From: Lysobacter soli
GTDB lineage: Bacteria; Pseudomonadota; Gammaproteobacteria; Xanthomonadales; Xanthomonadaceae
DNA length: 64,000 nt
Direction of reading: 5' to 3'
Assembly: GCF_003382285.1 (NCBI RefSeq)
Contig: NZ_QTJR01000006.1
Location: 214,481-278,480 of the forward strand
Both the position numbers and the translations under genes were made by a program. Within the stretch, counting starts at the first letter, position 1; every line of letters starts with the position of its first letter. The notes under the pieces were generated by a model. That model saw nothing but the letters and a program-made list of their open reading frames with translations. It was not told the origin of the DNA and ran no database searches. Below are positions 50,596-59,096 of the stretch, one piece after another.

Positions 50596-52992
50596 ATGCA
50601 GGGCAGTTACGACTTCAGGACCCTTGTCCTGTCGTTCCTCATCGCGTGGTTCGCGGCGTTCGTCGCGATCCAGCTCGCCGGGCGCGTTCGCAGCGCGACG
50701 TCGCGCCGTACGCCGCTGTGGGCGTGGGCGGGCGGCATCGCGTTCGGGCTGGGCATCTGGTCGATGCACTTCACCGGGATGATGGCCTTCCGCCTGCCCC
50801 TGCCGATGATGTTCGACATCCGCCTCACCGCACTGTCGGTGGTGCCGGCGGTGCTCGCGTCGGTCCTCGCGCTGTACGTGGCCGGCACGCGCCGGCGCAA
50901 CTTCGGGCAGGTGCTGCTCGCCGCGGCGTTCATGGCGATGGGCATCTGCAGCATGCATTACATCGGCATGGCGGCGATTCCCTTCTCGCCCGCGGCGACG
51001 TATTCGACGTTCTGGGTCGTGGCCTCGGTCGTCGTGGCGTTCGCCGTGTCGCTGGTCGCGCTGCACCTGCTCACGCGGTTCTCGTGGATCGGCAACGAAC
51101 CGCGCTTCGGCGTGCAGCTCGGCGCGGCCGCGCTGATGGCGCTGGGCGTATGCGGCACGCATTACACGGGCATGGCGGCGCTGCAGATCGCGCCCGACGC
51201 GATGTGCCTGCTCGCGCCCGGCGCGATACCGGGCGAACGCCTCAACCTGGTGATCGTCGGCATCGCGCTGCTGTACCTGGCGGCGATCACCATCGGCTCG
51301 CAGCGCGACCTGCACGCCAGCGAGCAGCGCTTCCGCGCGCTCGTCGACGGCGCGCCCGGCGCGATGATCATCGTCGATGCCGACGGCCGCATCTCGCTGG
51401 CCAATGTCGAAGCCGAGCGCCTGCTCGGCTATTCGCGCGGCGACCTAGTGGGATGTGCGGTCGAAGTCCTGGTTCCCGACCGTCTGCTTCCGCGCTGCCC
51501 CGCCGAACGCGCGCGTTTCCTGCAGGTGCAACGCCGCACGCACCTGGGCGCCGGCGAGCACGAGCTGCACTGCCTGCGCCGCGACGGCGTTGAAGTGCCG
51601 GTCGAACTGGGCCTGAGCCCGATCACCGTGCAGGGCCGCAACCTCGTCGTCGCGTCGATCATCGACCTCACCGAGCGCAAGCAAGCGCAGGACCGCATCG
51701 CGCACCTCGCGTACTTCGACACGCTCACCGGCCTTCCCAACCGCAGCAAGTTCGAAGTCAGGCTCGAACAGGCGCTGGCGCAGCGCGACCCCGACGGTTT
51801 CGGCCTGATCTTCGCCGACCTGGACGGCTTCAAGGAGATCAACGATTCGCTCGGGCACAGCGCGGGCGATCGCGTGCTGGCGCAGATCGCCCATCGCCTG
51901 CGCGAGGGCGTCGGCGAGCGCGGCGAGGTGTTCCGCTTCGGTGGCGACGAATTCATCATCCTGCTGCCCAGCGGTTCGCCGTCGCGCGATGCGGGCATTG
52001 CCGAGGAACTGATCCGGCGCGTCGCGGTGCCGCTGTGGATGGAAGGCGAACAGCTCGGCGTCACGTTGAGCCTGGGCAGCGTGCGCCATCCCGAACACGG
52101 CCGCGACCACGACCAGCTGCTCAAGCGCGCCGACATCGCGATGTACCAGGCCAAGGGCGCCGGCAAGAACGTGCACCTGCGTTTCCTGCCGGACATGGAA
52201 GCCTCGGTGACGCGCCGCTTCGCGATGCTCAACGAACTGCGCAACGCGCAGGAGCTCGGCCAGCTGGTGCTGCTGTACCAGCCGATCATCCAACTGCGCG
52301 ACCGGCGCGTCATCGGCGCCGAGGCGCTGGTGTATTGGGATCACCCGCGGCACGGGCGCATCACGCCGTCCACGTTCATCCCGGTGGCCGAGGAACACGG
52401 TCTGATCGAGCAGCTCGGCGAATGGGTGCTGGAGGAAGCGGTGCGCCAGTCGGCCGCGTGGCGCACGCGCGGGCTGATGCCGATGCGCATGGCCGTGAAC
52501 GTCTCCAGCGCGCAGTTCCGCGATGCGAACCGGCTGCGCAACGCGGTCGATCGCGTGCTGCGCCGGCACGGCTATCCGGCCGACGGACTGGAGCTGGAAA
52601 TCACCGAGCGCCAGATCATGACCGACCCCGCGTCCAGCATCGCAACGATGGTCGCGCTGTCCGACCTCGGCGTCGCGATGGCGCTGGACGATTTCGGCAC
52701 GGGCTATTCCAGCCTGAGCCACCTGCGCGAATTCCCGCTGCGCAAGCTCAAGATCGACCGCGCCTTCACCGACCAGATCGACCGCGATCCGGCCGGGCTG
52801 GCGATCGTGCGCGCGGTGGTCGAACTGGGGCGCAACCTCGGAATGCAGGTCGTGGCCGAAGGCGTCGAACGCGAGGCGCAGGTCGCGCCGCTGCTGGCGT
52901 CCGAATGCGCCCAGGTGCAGGGCTTCCTCTTCGGCGCGCCGATGCCGGCGTCGGAATTCGAAAGGCGTCTGCTGCGTCCGATTCCCGCCTGA
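50596..52992 (+). CDS. MHYT-PAS-GGDEF-EAL cyclic-di-GMP signalling protein
   Basis: A 798-aa protein with seven membrane helices and three MHYT-type motifs (SMHFTGM, SMHYIGM, GTHYTGM; about 1-235), a proposed sensor of gases or copper. A PAS domain follows (about 250-375), then GGDEF (RFGGDEFIIL, near 449) and EAL (AEALVYW near 574, NVSSAQ, DDFGTGYSS, EGVE). The catalytic motifs of both enzyme domains look intact, so it may be bifunctional. The start at 50596 has a strong GGGGAGGGGAG ahead. Confidence 0.93.
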   Translation: MQGSYDFRTLVLSFLIAWFAAFVAIQLAGRVRSATSRRTPLWAWAGGIAFGLGIWSMHFTGMMAFRLPLPMMFDIRLTALSVVPAVLASVLALYVAGTRRRNFGQVLLAAAFMAMGICSMHYIGMAAIPFSPAATYSTFWVVASVVVAFAVSLVALHLLTRFSWIGNEPRFGVQLGAAALMALGVCGTHYTGMAALQIAPDAMCLLAPGAIPGERLNLVIVGIALLYLAAITIGSQRDLHASEQRFRALVDGAPGAMIIVDADGRISLANVEAERLLGYSRGDLVGCAVEVLVPDRLLPRCPAERARFLQVQRRTHLGAGEHELHCLRRDGVEVPVELGLSPITVQGRNLVVASIIDLTERKQAQDRIAHLAYFDTLTGLPNRSKFEVRLEQALAQRDPDGFGLIFADLDGFKEINDSLGHSAGDRVLAQIAHRLREGVGERGEVFRFGGDEFIILLPSGSPSRDAGIAEELIRRVAVPLWMEGEQLGVTLSLGSVRHPEHGRDHDQLLKRADIAMYQAKGAGKNVHLRFLPDMEASVTRRFAMLNELRNAQELGQLVLLYQPIIQLRDRRVIGAEALVYWDHPRHGRITPSTFIPVAEEHGLIEQLGEWVLEEAVRQSAAWRTRGLMPMRMAVNVSSAQFRDANRLRNAVDRVLRRHGYPADGLELEITERQIMTDPASSIATMVALSDLGVAMALDDFGTGYSSLSHLREFPLRKLKIDRAFTDQIDRDPAGLAIVRAVVELGRNLGMQVVAEGVEREAQVAPLLASECAQVQGFLFGAPMPASEFERRLLRPIPA

Positions 52993-53094
52993 CAACGCGG
53001 GTCCGCGAAGATTCGTGCGGCACCGCAACATGGCGCGCGCGGGCCGGCGCCGTGTCCTGCAGGGTTTAACCAATGTCTTGCGGACTTTCATTAA

Positions 53095-53119
53095 GCCCGC
53101 GTGACGCGGGCACATTTTT
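53095..53119 (+). terminator. Intrinsic terminator before the chitinase leader
   Basis: GCCCGCG / CGCGGGC, a 7-bp perfect stem with a TGA loop, followed by ACATTTTT. It most likely ends the GGDEF-EAL transcript. Confidence 0.8.
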
Positions 53120-53444
53120 CGTGCGATCCATCGCTACGTTCGTCGGCGCCCGACGGCGCTGCCGGCGAAATGTGGACATGATCACGGATGGACTCCGGAC
53201 CCGCTGACAACGTTGTCAGCCATCGACCGGGCCAATGTCCGTGGCAAGACGCCGCCGACCTCCGGTTCCGTCCTGCGGAGGTCAGCGTGTCGGATTCGCG
53301 CCTGTACGCCTTCAACGCCGACCAGCGCCTCGCGCGGCGCCCGCGCTGGCGGGCCTCGTCCGGCGGCATTCCCGAACAGCTAAGGAGCCGGGCCCGGTCG
53401 GGTCCGGCATGTGTGGCGGTCAATCTCGTATCGGAGGGAAGCTC
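53120..53444 (+). other. Long leader region upstream of the chitinase gene
   Basis: No convincing gene in these 325 bp. It holds the NagR-like palindrome (53203-53220), a CG-rich inverted repeat GCGGCGCCCGCGCTGGCG-like stretch near 53335, and the GGAGGGAAG Shine-Dalgarno at the end. An 86-codon frame (53188-53448) runs through it but looks non-coding. I do not see a known riboswitch. Confidence 0.55.
53203..53220. promoter_or_regulatory. NagR-box-like operator
   Basis: GCTGACAACGTTGTCAGC is a perfect 18-bp palindrome. Its core TGACAACGTTGTCA fits the NagR (LacI family) box reported for Xanthomonas and Shewanella chitin/GlcNAc genes, recalled as AATGACARCGYTGTCATT. It lies 225 bp before the chitinase start, so repression by a GlcNAc-responsive regulator is likely if the transcript starts nearby. 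Confidence 0.7.
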
Positions 53445-55526
53445 GTGAGAGATGCAAACAGGAGTGCCGCAAGACCGGTCGCGTTCGCGCTTTCGTCGCT
53501 GCTCGCATTGATGGGGACGATCCCCGCGGTGCAGGCGCAGACGGTGTCGTGCGCCGCGATACCCGCGTGGACCGCGTCCACCATCTACAACCCCGGCGAC
53601 AAGCTGGTGTACCAGAACCGCCTGTACCAGGCGAACATCCAGATCTGGAATGCGCCACCGACGCATTGTCCAACCTGCGGCTGGTACACCGACCTCGGGG
53701 CGTGCGGCACGGGCGGGCAGAACCAGGCGCCGACCGTGACGCTCACCTCGCCCGCCAACGGCGCTACCTACAACGCCGGCAGCAGCATCGCCGTCACCGC
53801 CAATGCGAGCGACAGCGACGGCACCGTCGCAAGCGTCGAGTTCTTCCGCGGCTCGGTGTCGCTCGGCGTCGACACCAGCGCGCCGTACGCGGTGACCTGG
53901 AGCAACGCCACCGCCGGAAGCCACAGCTTCACGGCGAAGGCCACCGACAACCAGGGCGCGACGACGACCTCCAGCGCGGCGAACATCACCGTCAACGGAA
54001 CGCCGCCGACCGACACCACGCCGCCGAGCGTGCCGACGGGCCTGTCGGCGACGGCGCTGTCGTCCAGCAGCATCGCGCTGAGCTGGAACGCCTCCACCGA
54101 CAACGCCGGCGGCGCGGGCGTGGCCGGCTACGACGTGTATCGCGGCGGCACGCTGATCGCCTCGCCGACGACCACCAGTTACACCAACACCGGGCTGACG
54201 GCGAACACCACCTACAGCTACACCGTGCGTGCGCGCGATGCGGCCAGCCCGTCCAACGCGTCCGCGCAGAGCAGCGCGGTGAGCGCGAAGACGCTCGACG
54301 GCGGTACCGGCGGCAACAAGCGCGTGATCGGCTACTTCGCGCAGTGGGGTATCTACGCCCGCAACTACCGCGTGAAGAACATCGACACCAGCGGCTCGGC
54401 GTCGAAGATCACGCACATCAACTACGCCTTCGGCAACGTACGCAACAACCGCTGCCAGGTCGGTGTGACGATCCCGACGAACGAAAGCACGGGTGAAGGT
54501 GGCGATGCGTTCGCCGACTACACCAAGGCGTTCCAGGCCGGCGAAAGCGTGAGCGGCGCGGCAGACACGTGGGACCAGCCGTTGCGCGGCAACTGGAACC
54601 AGCTCAAGCAGCTCAAGGCGAAGTATCCGAACCTGAAGGTGCTGATTTCGCTCGGCGGCTGGACCTGGTCGCGCGGCTTCGCGAGCGCGGCGCGCCCGGA
54701 AAACCGCGTGGCGTTCGTGTCCTCGTGCATCGACGCGTACATCCGCGGCAACCTGCCCGTCACCGACGGCGCGGGCGGTGCGGGCGCGGCAGCGGGCGTG
54801 TTCGATGGCATCGACCTGGATTGGGAATACCCGTCCGCCTGCGGGCTCACCTGCGGCACGCCGGAGGAAAGCGCCAACTTCACCGCACTGCTGGCCGAGT
54901 TCCGCCGCCAGCTCAACGCGGTGCGTCCGGGCCTGCTGCTGACCATCGCCGCCGGTGCGGGCGTGGACAAGGTTCGCGTCACCGATCCGGCTGCGTACCA
55001 CCAGTACCTGGATTACATCAACGTGATGACGTACGACTTCCACGGCACGTGGGATGCGCGCACGAACCATCACTCCGCGCTGTTCGATTCGCCCAACGAT
55101 CCGTCGACGGGCGACCAGAAGCTCTACAACAGCAACGATGCAATGGAAGCCTTCCTCACCCGCGGCGTGCCGGCGTCGAAGCTCAACCTCGGCATCGGCT
55201 TCTACGGCCGCGGCTGGACGGGCGTGGCGAACGTCAACAACGGCCTGTACCAGAGCGGGTCGGCGGCGCCGGGTACGTACGAGGCGGGCAACGAGGACTA
55301 CAAGGTCCTGAAGGATCGCCCCGGCACGATCTACACCGACGCCAACGCGCGCGCGACGTGGAAGTACGACGGCAACACGTTCTGGAGCTACGACACGCCG
55401 GCGATGGTCACCGAGAAGATGAGCTACGTGAAGGCGCAGAACCTGGGTGGCGCGTTCTTCTGGGAGTTCAGCGGCGACGACGCGGCCGGCACGCTGGTCA
55501 ACACGATCAACAACGGGCTGAAGTGA
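53445..55526 (+). CDS. Secreted multidomain chitinase (CBM5/12, Ig-like, FnIII, GH18)
   Basis: A 693-aa exported enzyme. Signal peptide (ends AVQA-QTV); chitin-binding CBM5/12 (about 38-85: AWTASTIYNPGDKLVYQNRLYQ and CGWYTDLGAC); a Big/Ig-like domain (about 93-183, PTVTLTSPANGATY); FnIII (about 190-285); then GH18 (about 288-690) with catalytic DGIDLDWE, the acid being Glu461. Hydrolyses chitin outside the cell. GTG start at 53445 with GGAGGGAAG ahead. Non-catalytic modules precede the catalytic one. Confidence 0.95.
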   Translation: MRDANRSAARPVAFALSSLLALMGTIPAVQAQTVSCAAIPAWTASTIYNPGDKLVYQNRLYQANIQIWNAPPTHCPTCGWYTDLGACGTGGQNQAPTVTLTSPANGATYNAGSSIAVTANASDSDGTVASVEFFRGSVSLGVDTSAPYAVTWSNATAGSHSFTAKATDNQGATTTSSAANITVNGTPPTDTTPPSVPTGLSATALSSSSIALSWNASTDNAGGAGVAGYDVYRGGTLIASPTTTSYTNTGLTANTTYSYTVRARDAASPSNASAQSSAVSAKTLDGGTGGNKRVIGYFAQWGIYARNYRVKNIDTSGSASKITHINYAFGNVRNNRCQVGVTIPTNESTGEGGDAFADYTKAFQAGESVSGAADTWDQPLRGNWNQLKQLKAKYPNLKVLISLGGWTWSRGFASAARPENRVAFVSSCIDAYIRGNLPVTDGAGGAGAAAGVFDGIDLDWEYPSACGLTCGTPEESANFTALLAEFRRQLNAVRPGLLLTIAAGAGVDKVRVTDPAAYHQYLDYINVMTYDFHGTWDARTNHHSALFDSPNDPSTGDQKLYNSNDAMEAFLTRGVPASKLNLGIGFYGRGWTGVANVNNGLYQSGSAAPGTYEAGNEDYKVLKDRPGTIYTDANARATWKYDGNTFWSYDTPAMVTEKMSYVKAQNLGGAFFWEFSGDDAAGTLVNTINNGLK

Positions 55527-55562
55527 TGCGCTGACATCGCAGGGCCACAACCGACTCTCCAG

Positions 55563-55577
55563 ACCCGTCAACGGGTT
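55563..55577 (+). terminator. Short hairpin after chitinase (first of two)
   Basis: ACCCG / CGGGT with a TCAA loop followed by TTTTG, 37 bp after the stop. It is weaker than the next hairpin. Confidence 0.5.
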
Positions 55578-55585
55578 TTGCCCTC

Positions 55586-55616
55586 GGCGCCGATCTCACT
55601 GGTCGGCGCCTTTTTT
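55586..55616 (+). terminator. Intrinsic terminator after chitinase (second of two)
   Basis: GGCGCCGA / TCGGCGCC, an 8-bp perfect stem with a 9-nt loop, followed by six T residues. It is a strong terminator for the chitinase message. Confidence 0.88.
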
Positions 55617-55646
55617 ATGCGGCCTGTCGTACGACAAAGTGCGCGC

Positions 55647-55970
55647 TCAACGCAGCGTGTCAAGCATGTAGCCCTCGCCGTGGATCGCCTCCAGCGGCAG
55701 GTGCGTGCCGCAGCCATCGGCGACCTTGCGGCGCAGGCGATAGACGAGCGAATCCAGGCGGTGCGAGTCGAAGGACGGATCGGCCAGGGCGTCGGCGAGC
55801 GCGTCGCGCGTGACCAGCCGCCCCGGCGTGAGCAGCAGGCGTTCGATCACCAGCCGTTCGGCGCGCGTGAGCGGGACCTCGCTGCCATCCGGGCATCGGA
55901 GCGACCAGCCGTCGCCGTCGAGTCGCCAGCGCGTCTGCGATTCCGCGTCGTATGAGGTCGATCGATCCAT
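55647..55970 (-). CDS. Stand-alone OmpR-type winged-helix DNA-binding protein
   Basis: A 107-aa protein consisting only of a Trans_reg_C winged helix: WRLDGDGWSLRCPDGSEVPLTRAERLVIERLLLTPGRLVTRDALADAL, then RLDSLVYRLRRKV and the C-terminal beta hairpin EAIHGEGYML. There is no receiver, membrane or ligand domain. It is convergent with chitinase and divergent from the hydrolase gene. ATG 55982 would add four residues. Its target is unknown; neighbours are obvious candidates. Confidence 0.82.
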   Translation of the reverse strand: MDRSTSYDAESQTRWRLDGDGWSLRCPDGSEVPLTRAERLVIERLLLTPGRLVTRDALADALADPSFDSHRLDSLVYRLRRKVADGCGTHLPLEAIHGEGYMLDTLR

Positions 55971-56148
55971 CGGACGGCCCATGGCGTGCAGTGCGTTCGA
56001 TCCTAGCGAGCGCCGAAATCAGGCCGCATGGGCCAAACGTTGGTGATCCGTGTTCACCCCGCTGGCCGTGTCGAGACGGCAGGGAGCGCCTCATGGTCGT
56101 CGCACGCGCTGCGGTATGGTCGGGCATCCCCTCGAATGGAGCCTGTTC

Positions 56149-57156
56149 ATGCGCTCGTCGCTGCTCGCCTGCGCGCTGTCGCTGGTCCTCTCGCCCGGCC
56201 TCGCGTTTGCCGCCGAGGTCCCTTCCTATGGCATGGAACTGGAAGGCTTCGACTATCCGTTCCCGGTGGAACACCACGCGTTCACCTCGCAGGGCGAGGC
56301 GCTGCGCATGGCGTATCTCGACGTGGCGCCGGCCACGCCTAACGGTCGAACAGTGGTGTTGCTGCACGGCAAGAACTTCTGCGCGGCGACATGGGAATCG
56401 GCGATCCGCGCGCTCACAGGCGCGGGCTATCGCGTCATCGCGCCAGACCAGATCGGCTTCTGCAAGTCGAGCAAGCCCGAGCATTACCAGTACAGCTTCC
56501 AGCAGCTTGCAGCGAACACGAACGCGTTGCTGGAATCGCTGGGTATCGAACGCGCCTCCATCGTCGGCCACTCGATGGGCGGCATGCTCGCCACGCGCTA
56601 CGCGCTGATGTACCCACAGCGCACCGAGGCGCTGATGCTGGTCAATCCGATCGGATTGGAAGACTGGAAGGCGCTCGGCGTGCCGTGGGCGAGCGTGGAC
56701 GCTAACCTCGCGGGCGAGCTGAAGACGAACTTCGATTCGATCAAGCGCTACCAGCAGCAGGTGTATTACAGCGGGCAGTGGAAGCCCGAGTACGACCGCT
56801 GGGTGTCGATGCTTGCCGGTCTGTATGCGGGCCCCGGCAAGCAGCGCGTCGCGTGGAATCAGGCGCTGACGACGGACATGGTCTTCACGCAGCCGGTCGT
56901 GCATGAGTTCCCGCAGATCCGCGAGCCGACGACGCTCTTCATCGGCCAGCGCGACCGCACCGCCATCGGCCGCGACCGCGCCTCGCCGGAGCTGCGCGAA
57001 CGACTGGGCGATTACCCGGCGCTCGGCAAGCGCGCGGCAAAGACGATCCCCGGTGCGACGCTGGTGGAATTCGACGACCTCGGCCATTCGCCGCAGGTGG
57101 AAGCGCCGGTGCGTTTCGAGAAGGCGTTGCTGGAGGCGTTGGCGCGAACGCGCTGA
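56149..57156 (+). CDS. Exported alpha/beta hydrolase
   Basis: A 335-aa protein with a signal peptide (ends AFAAEV) and an alpha/beta-hydrolase domain: VVLLHGKNFCAATWESAI (oxyanion HG), nucleophile elbow GHSMGGM, acid in FIGQRDRTAIG and His in DDLGHSPQVE. Related to epoxide hydrolase or haloalkane dehalogenase-type hydrolases; the substrate is not predictable. ATG 56149 has GGAG ahead and starts the signal; an ATG at 56116 is less likely. Confidence 0.85.
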   Translation: MRSSLLACALSLVLSPGLAFAAEVPSYGMELEGFDYPFPVEHHAFTSQGEALRMAYLDVAPATPNGRTVVLLHGKNFCAATWESAIRALTGAGYRVIAPDQIGFCKSSKPEHYQYSFQQLAANTNALLESLGIERASIVGHSMGGMLATRYALMYPQRTEALMLVNPIGLEDWKALGVPWASVDANLAGELKTNFDSIKRYQQQVYYSGQWKPEYDRWVSMLAGLYAGPGKQRVAWNQALTTDMVFTQPVVHEFPQIREPTTLFIGQRDRTAIGRDRASPELRERLGDYPALGKRAAKTIPGATLVEFDDLGHSPQVEAPVRFEKALLEALARTR

Positions 57157-57186
57157 TTCGCGAATTGCTGATGGCTTGAGAGCCTG

Positions 57187-57254
57187 GGTCCCGGCCTTCG
57201 CCGGGATGACACGCTTAAGCCCCTCTCCCTCCGGGAGAGGGGTTGGGGTGAGGG
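57187..57254. repeat. Left flank of mosaic element B: X-type palindrome and R1
   Basis: GGTCCCGGC-cttc-GCCGGGATGAC (57187-57210) and an R1 module (57219-57254). A decayed palindrome GGTTCCGGC-ttcgg-CTGGAAT follows at 57325-57347. These open the 851-bp gene-free region between the hydrolase and hom. Confidence 0.8.
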
Positions 57255-57366
57255 TCGGGCCGTGCGATGTGTCTGCGCTCACGGCGCATTGCTGCTCTTC
57301 GTAAGTGACCGCAAAGCAAGAATCGGTTCCGGCTTCGGCTGGAATGCGTGGATGTGTTGAACCGTC

Positions 57367-57427
<61 letters not shown>

Positions 57428-57720
57428 TCGAACAGCCTATTCGCCCCTAGCCCCGTAGGGCGCCGCACAGGATGTGCGGCGGTGAGCGCTGAGCCATGGA
57501 TGGCGAATCGCGAACGCGCCCTTTCGCTTTCCGGTCGTAGGACTGATTTGGGCAAATGGAAGGCCCTTTCTTTTGGTTACTTTTCTTTGGGCAAGCAAAG
57601 AAAAGTGACCCGAGCGCCGCAGGCGATCGGAAGCTTGGCGGGTGATTCTTCTTTGCTCTTTGACGCCACAGGTAAAGCGTGGAACGTCCATGGATTCCCG
57701 CCTTCGCGGGAATGACGAGC
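57428..57720 (+). repeat. Core of mosaic element B with two hairpins
   Basis: Same orientation as the core at 48061-48352, with about 22 substitutions and one single-base indel. Hairpin 1 (57461-57481) and hairpin 2 (57575-57610) are unchanged, including the U-G wobble position. Of the 293 bp, 91 bp around hairpin 2 are identical. The indel near 57667 shifts the frame, so it argues against a conserved protein. It ends with ATTCCCGC/GCGGGAAT and GACGAGC. Confidence 0.85.
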
Positions 57721-57930
57721 TAGAGCTAGAGCAAGGGCAAGGGCAAGGGCAACAGCGGCAGCGGCAGTGGCAGTGGCAGTGGCAGGTACGGCGACGGCAA
57801 CCGCGACGGCAACCGCAACCGCAAGATCAAAATGGATTCCAGCTTTCGCTGGAATGACGGTAAGGCGGATCACTGGCACGAGAGTGCCCGAGCGTTACGG
57901 GCCTTGGTCCCGGCCTTCGCCGGGATGACG
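57721..57930. repeat. Right flank of mosaic element B: hexanucleotide tract and X unit (copy 4)
   Basis: GAGCTA x2 (from 57717), GAGCAA, GGGCAA x3, CAGCGG x2, CAGTGG x3, then a degenerate CGGCAACCG region to about 57825. An X unit follows from 57823: ATTCCAGC/GCTGGAAT, GAGAGTGCCCGAGCGTTAC, then TCCCGGC/GCCGGGA with GACG. From there to hom (77 bp) nothing is seen. Confidence 0.8.
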
Positions 57931-58007
57931 AAATGGCGTGCGGCAAATGACGGGAACTTGGGCACCGCCACATTCAAGCGAGCGACTGCCACGCGTCTAC
58001 CAGCGTC

Positions 58008-59096
58008 TCAGCGCACGAACCTCAACACATCGTCCAGCAGCCCCGCAGCGGTCACTTCCGCGCCTGCCCCCGGCCCTTGGATCACCAGCGGTTGCGTGGC
58101 GTAGCGATCCGACCAGATCGCCACGCGATTGTCGGTGCCGGCGCCGCCGGCGAGCGGGTGATCGGCCGGAAGCGACTCCAGCCCCACGCTTGCGCGGCCG
58201 TCCTGGAGACGCGCGATGAAGCGCAGCTTCTCGCCGCGCTTGTAGGCCGACTGGAAACGCTCGCGCAGCGGTGCGTCGAGGGCAGGCAGCGCCGCGTCGA
58301 GCGCCTCCTTCGACAGGATCGCCAGCTCCGGCGGCACCAGCGAGGCGACTTCGACGTCGCCCGCTTCAAGTTCGACGCCCGCGGTACGCGCGAGGATCAG
58401 CAGCTTGCGGCGCACGTCTTCACCCGACAGATCGTCGCGCGGATCCGGCTCGGTGTAGCCGGCGTCGCGCGCCTGCCGCACCAGCGCGGAGAACGGACGC
58501 ATGCCGTCGTATTGATTGAACAACCACGCCAGCGAGCCCGAAAGCACGCCGGCAATGGCGTGGATGCGATCGCCGCCGTCCTGCAGTTCGCGCAGCGAGC
58601 GCAGCAGCGGCAGGCCTGCACCGACTGTCGCGCTGTCGCCATAGCGCGCATCGCCCGCGCGCGATGCCGCACGGATCGCGCGCCATCGCGACAGCGACGT
58701 GCCCTGCCCGATCTTGCACGCGGTCGCGACGTGGATGCCCTGCGCGAGCCAGTGCGCGTGGCGCTCGGCGACGCTCTCGCTCGCGGTCGCATCGATCACC
58801 ACGCGCGGTCCCTCTCCGCGCAGCGCCGCATCGACGGCATCGAGCGAACTTCCCTGCGGCGCAAGCGCAAGGCGACGCAGCGCATCGCCCGCGACGAGGC
58901 CCGTGCGATCGCCCGCGCAGGCCCTCGAATTGGCTACATGCACCAGCGACACGCGTTCGCCCAGCGGCGAACCGCGCCACGTCGCGAGCCGGGCCAGCAC
59001 CGCGCTGCCCACCGTGCCCGTGCCGAGCAGCGCCACGCGCGCCGGTGCGACCTGCGCGGCCGAAGCGCGCGCGACTTCGACCGCGGCGACGCTCAT
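58008..59096 (-). CDS. Homoserine dehydrogenase (monofunctional)
   Basis: Reduces aspartate semialdehyde to homoserine. The 362-aa product has the NAD(P)-binding VALLGTGTVGSAVLARL and the catalytic region with AGVLSGSLAWLFNQYDG, TEPDPRDDLSGEDVRRKLLIL. It has no aspartokinase or ACT domain, so it resembles the C-terminal half of ThrA/MetL. Its gene overlaps metB by four bases and is the last of the metX-metB-hom operon. Confidence 0.94.
   Translation of the reverse strand: MSVAAVEVARASAAQVAPARVALLGTGTVGSAVLARLATWRGSPLGERVSLVHVANSRACAGDRTGLVAGDALRRLALAPQGSSLDAVDAALRGEGPRVVIDATASESVAERHAHWLAQGIHVATACKIGQGTSLSRWRAIRAASRAGDARYGDSATVGAGLPLLRSLRELQDGGDRIHAIAGVLSGSLAWLFNQYDGMRPFSALVRQARDAGYTEPDPRDDLSGEDVRRKLLILARTAGVELEAGDVEVASLVPPELAILSKEALDAALPALDAPLRERFQSAYKRGEKLRFIARLQDGRASVGLESLPADHPLAGGAGTDNRVAIWSDRYATQPLVIQGPGAGAEVTAAGLLDDVLRFVR

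Noticed and set aside
53120..53444. Possible cyclic-di-GMP riboswitch before the chitinase, given the c-di-GMP gene upstream
   Set aside because: I looked for the GEMM-I core blocks (GGGCAAACC-like, ACGCAAAGCCTCC-like) on both strands and found none.
53188..53448. An 86-codon frame in the chitinase leader overlapping the start GTG
   Set aside because: It contains the operator palindrome, has no Shine-Dalgarno or motif and an ordinary shadow composition. A regulatory leader peptide cannot be excluded but is not supported.
53091..55571. An 826-codon minus-strand frame opposite the chitinase
   Set aside because: Antisense to a complete GH18 enzyme with catalytic motif; composition typical of a shadow.
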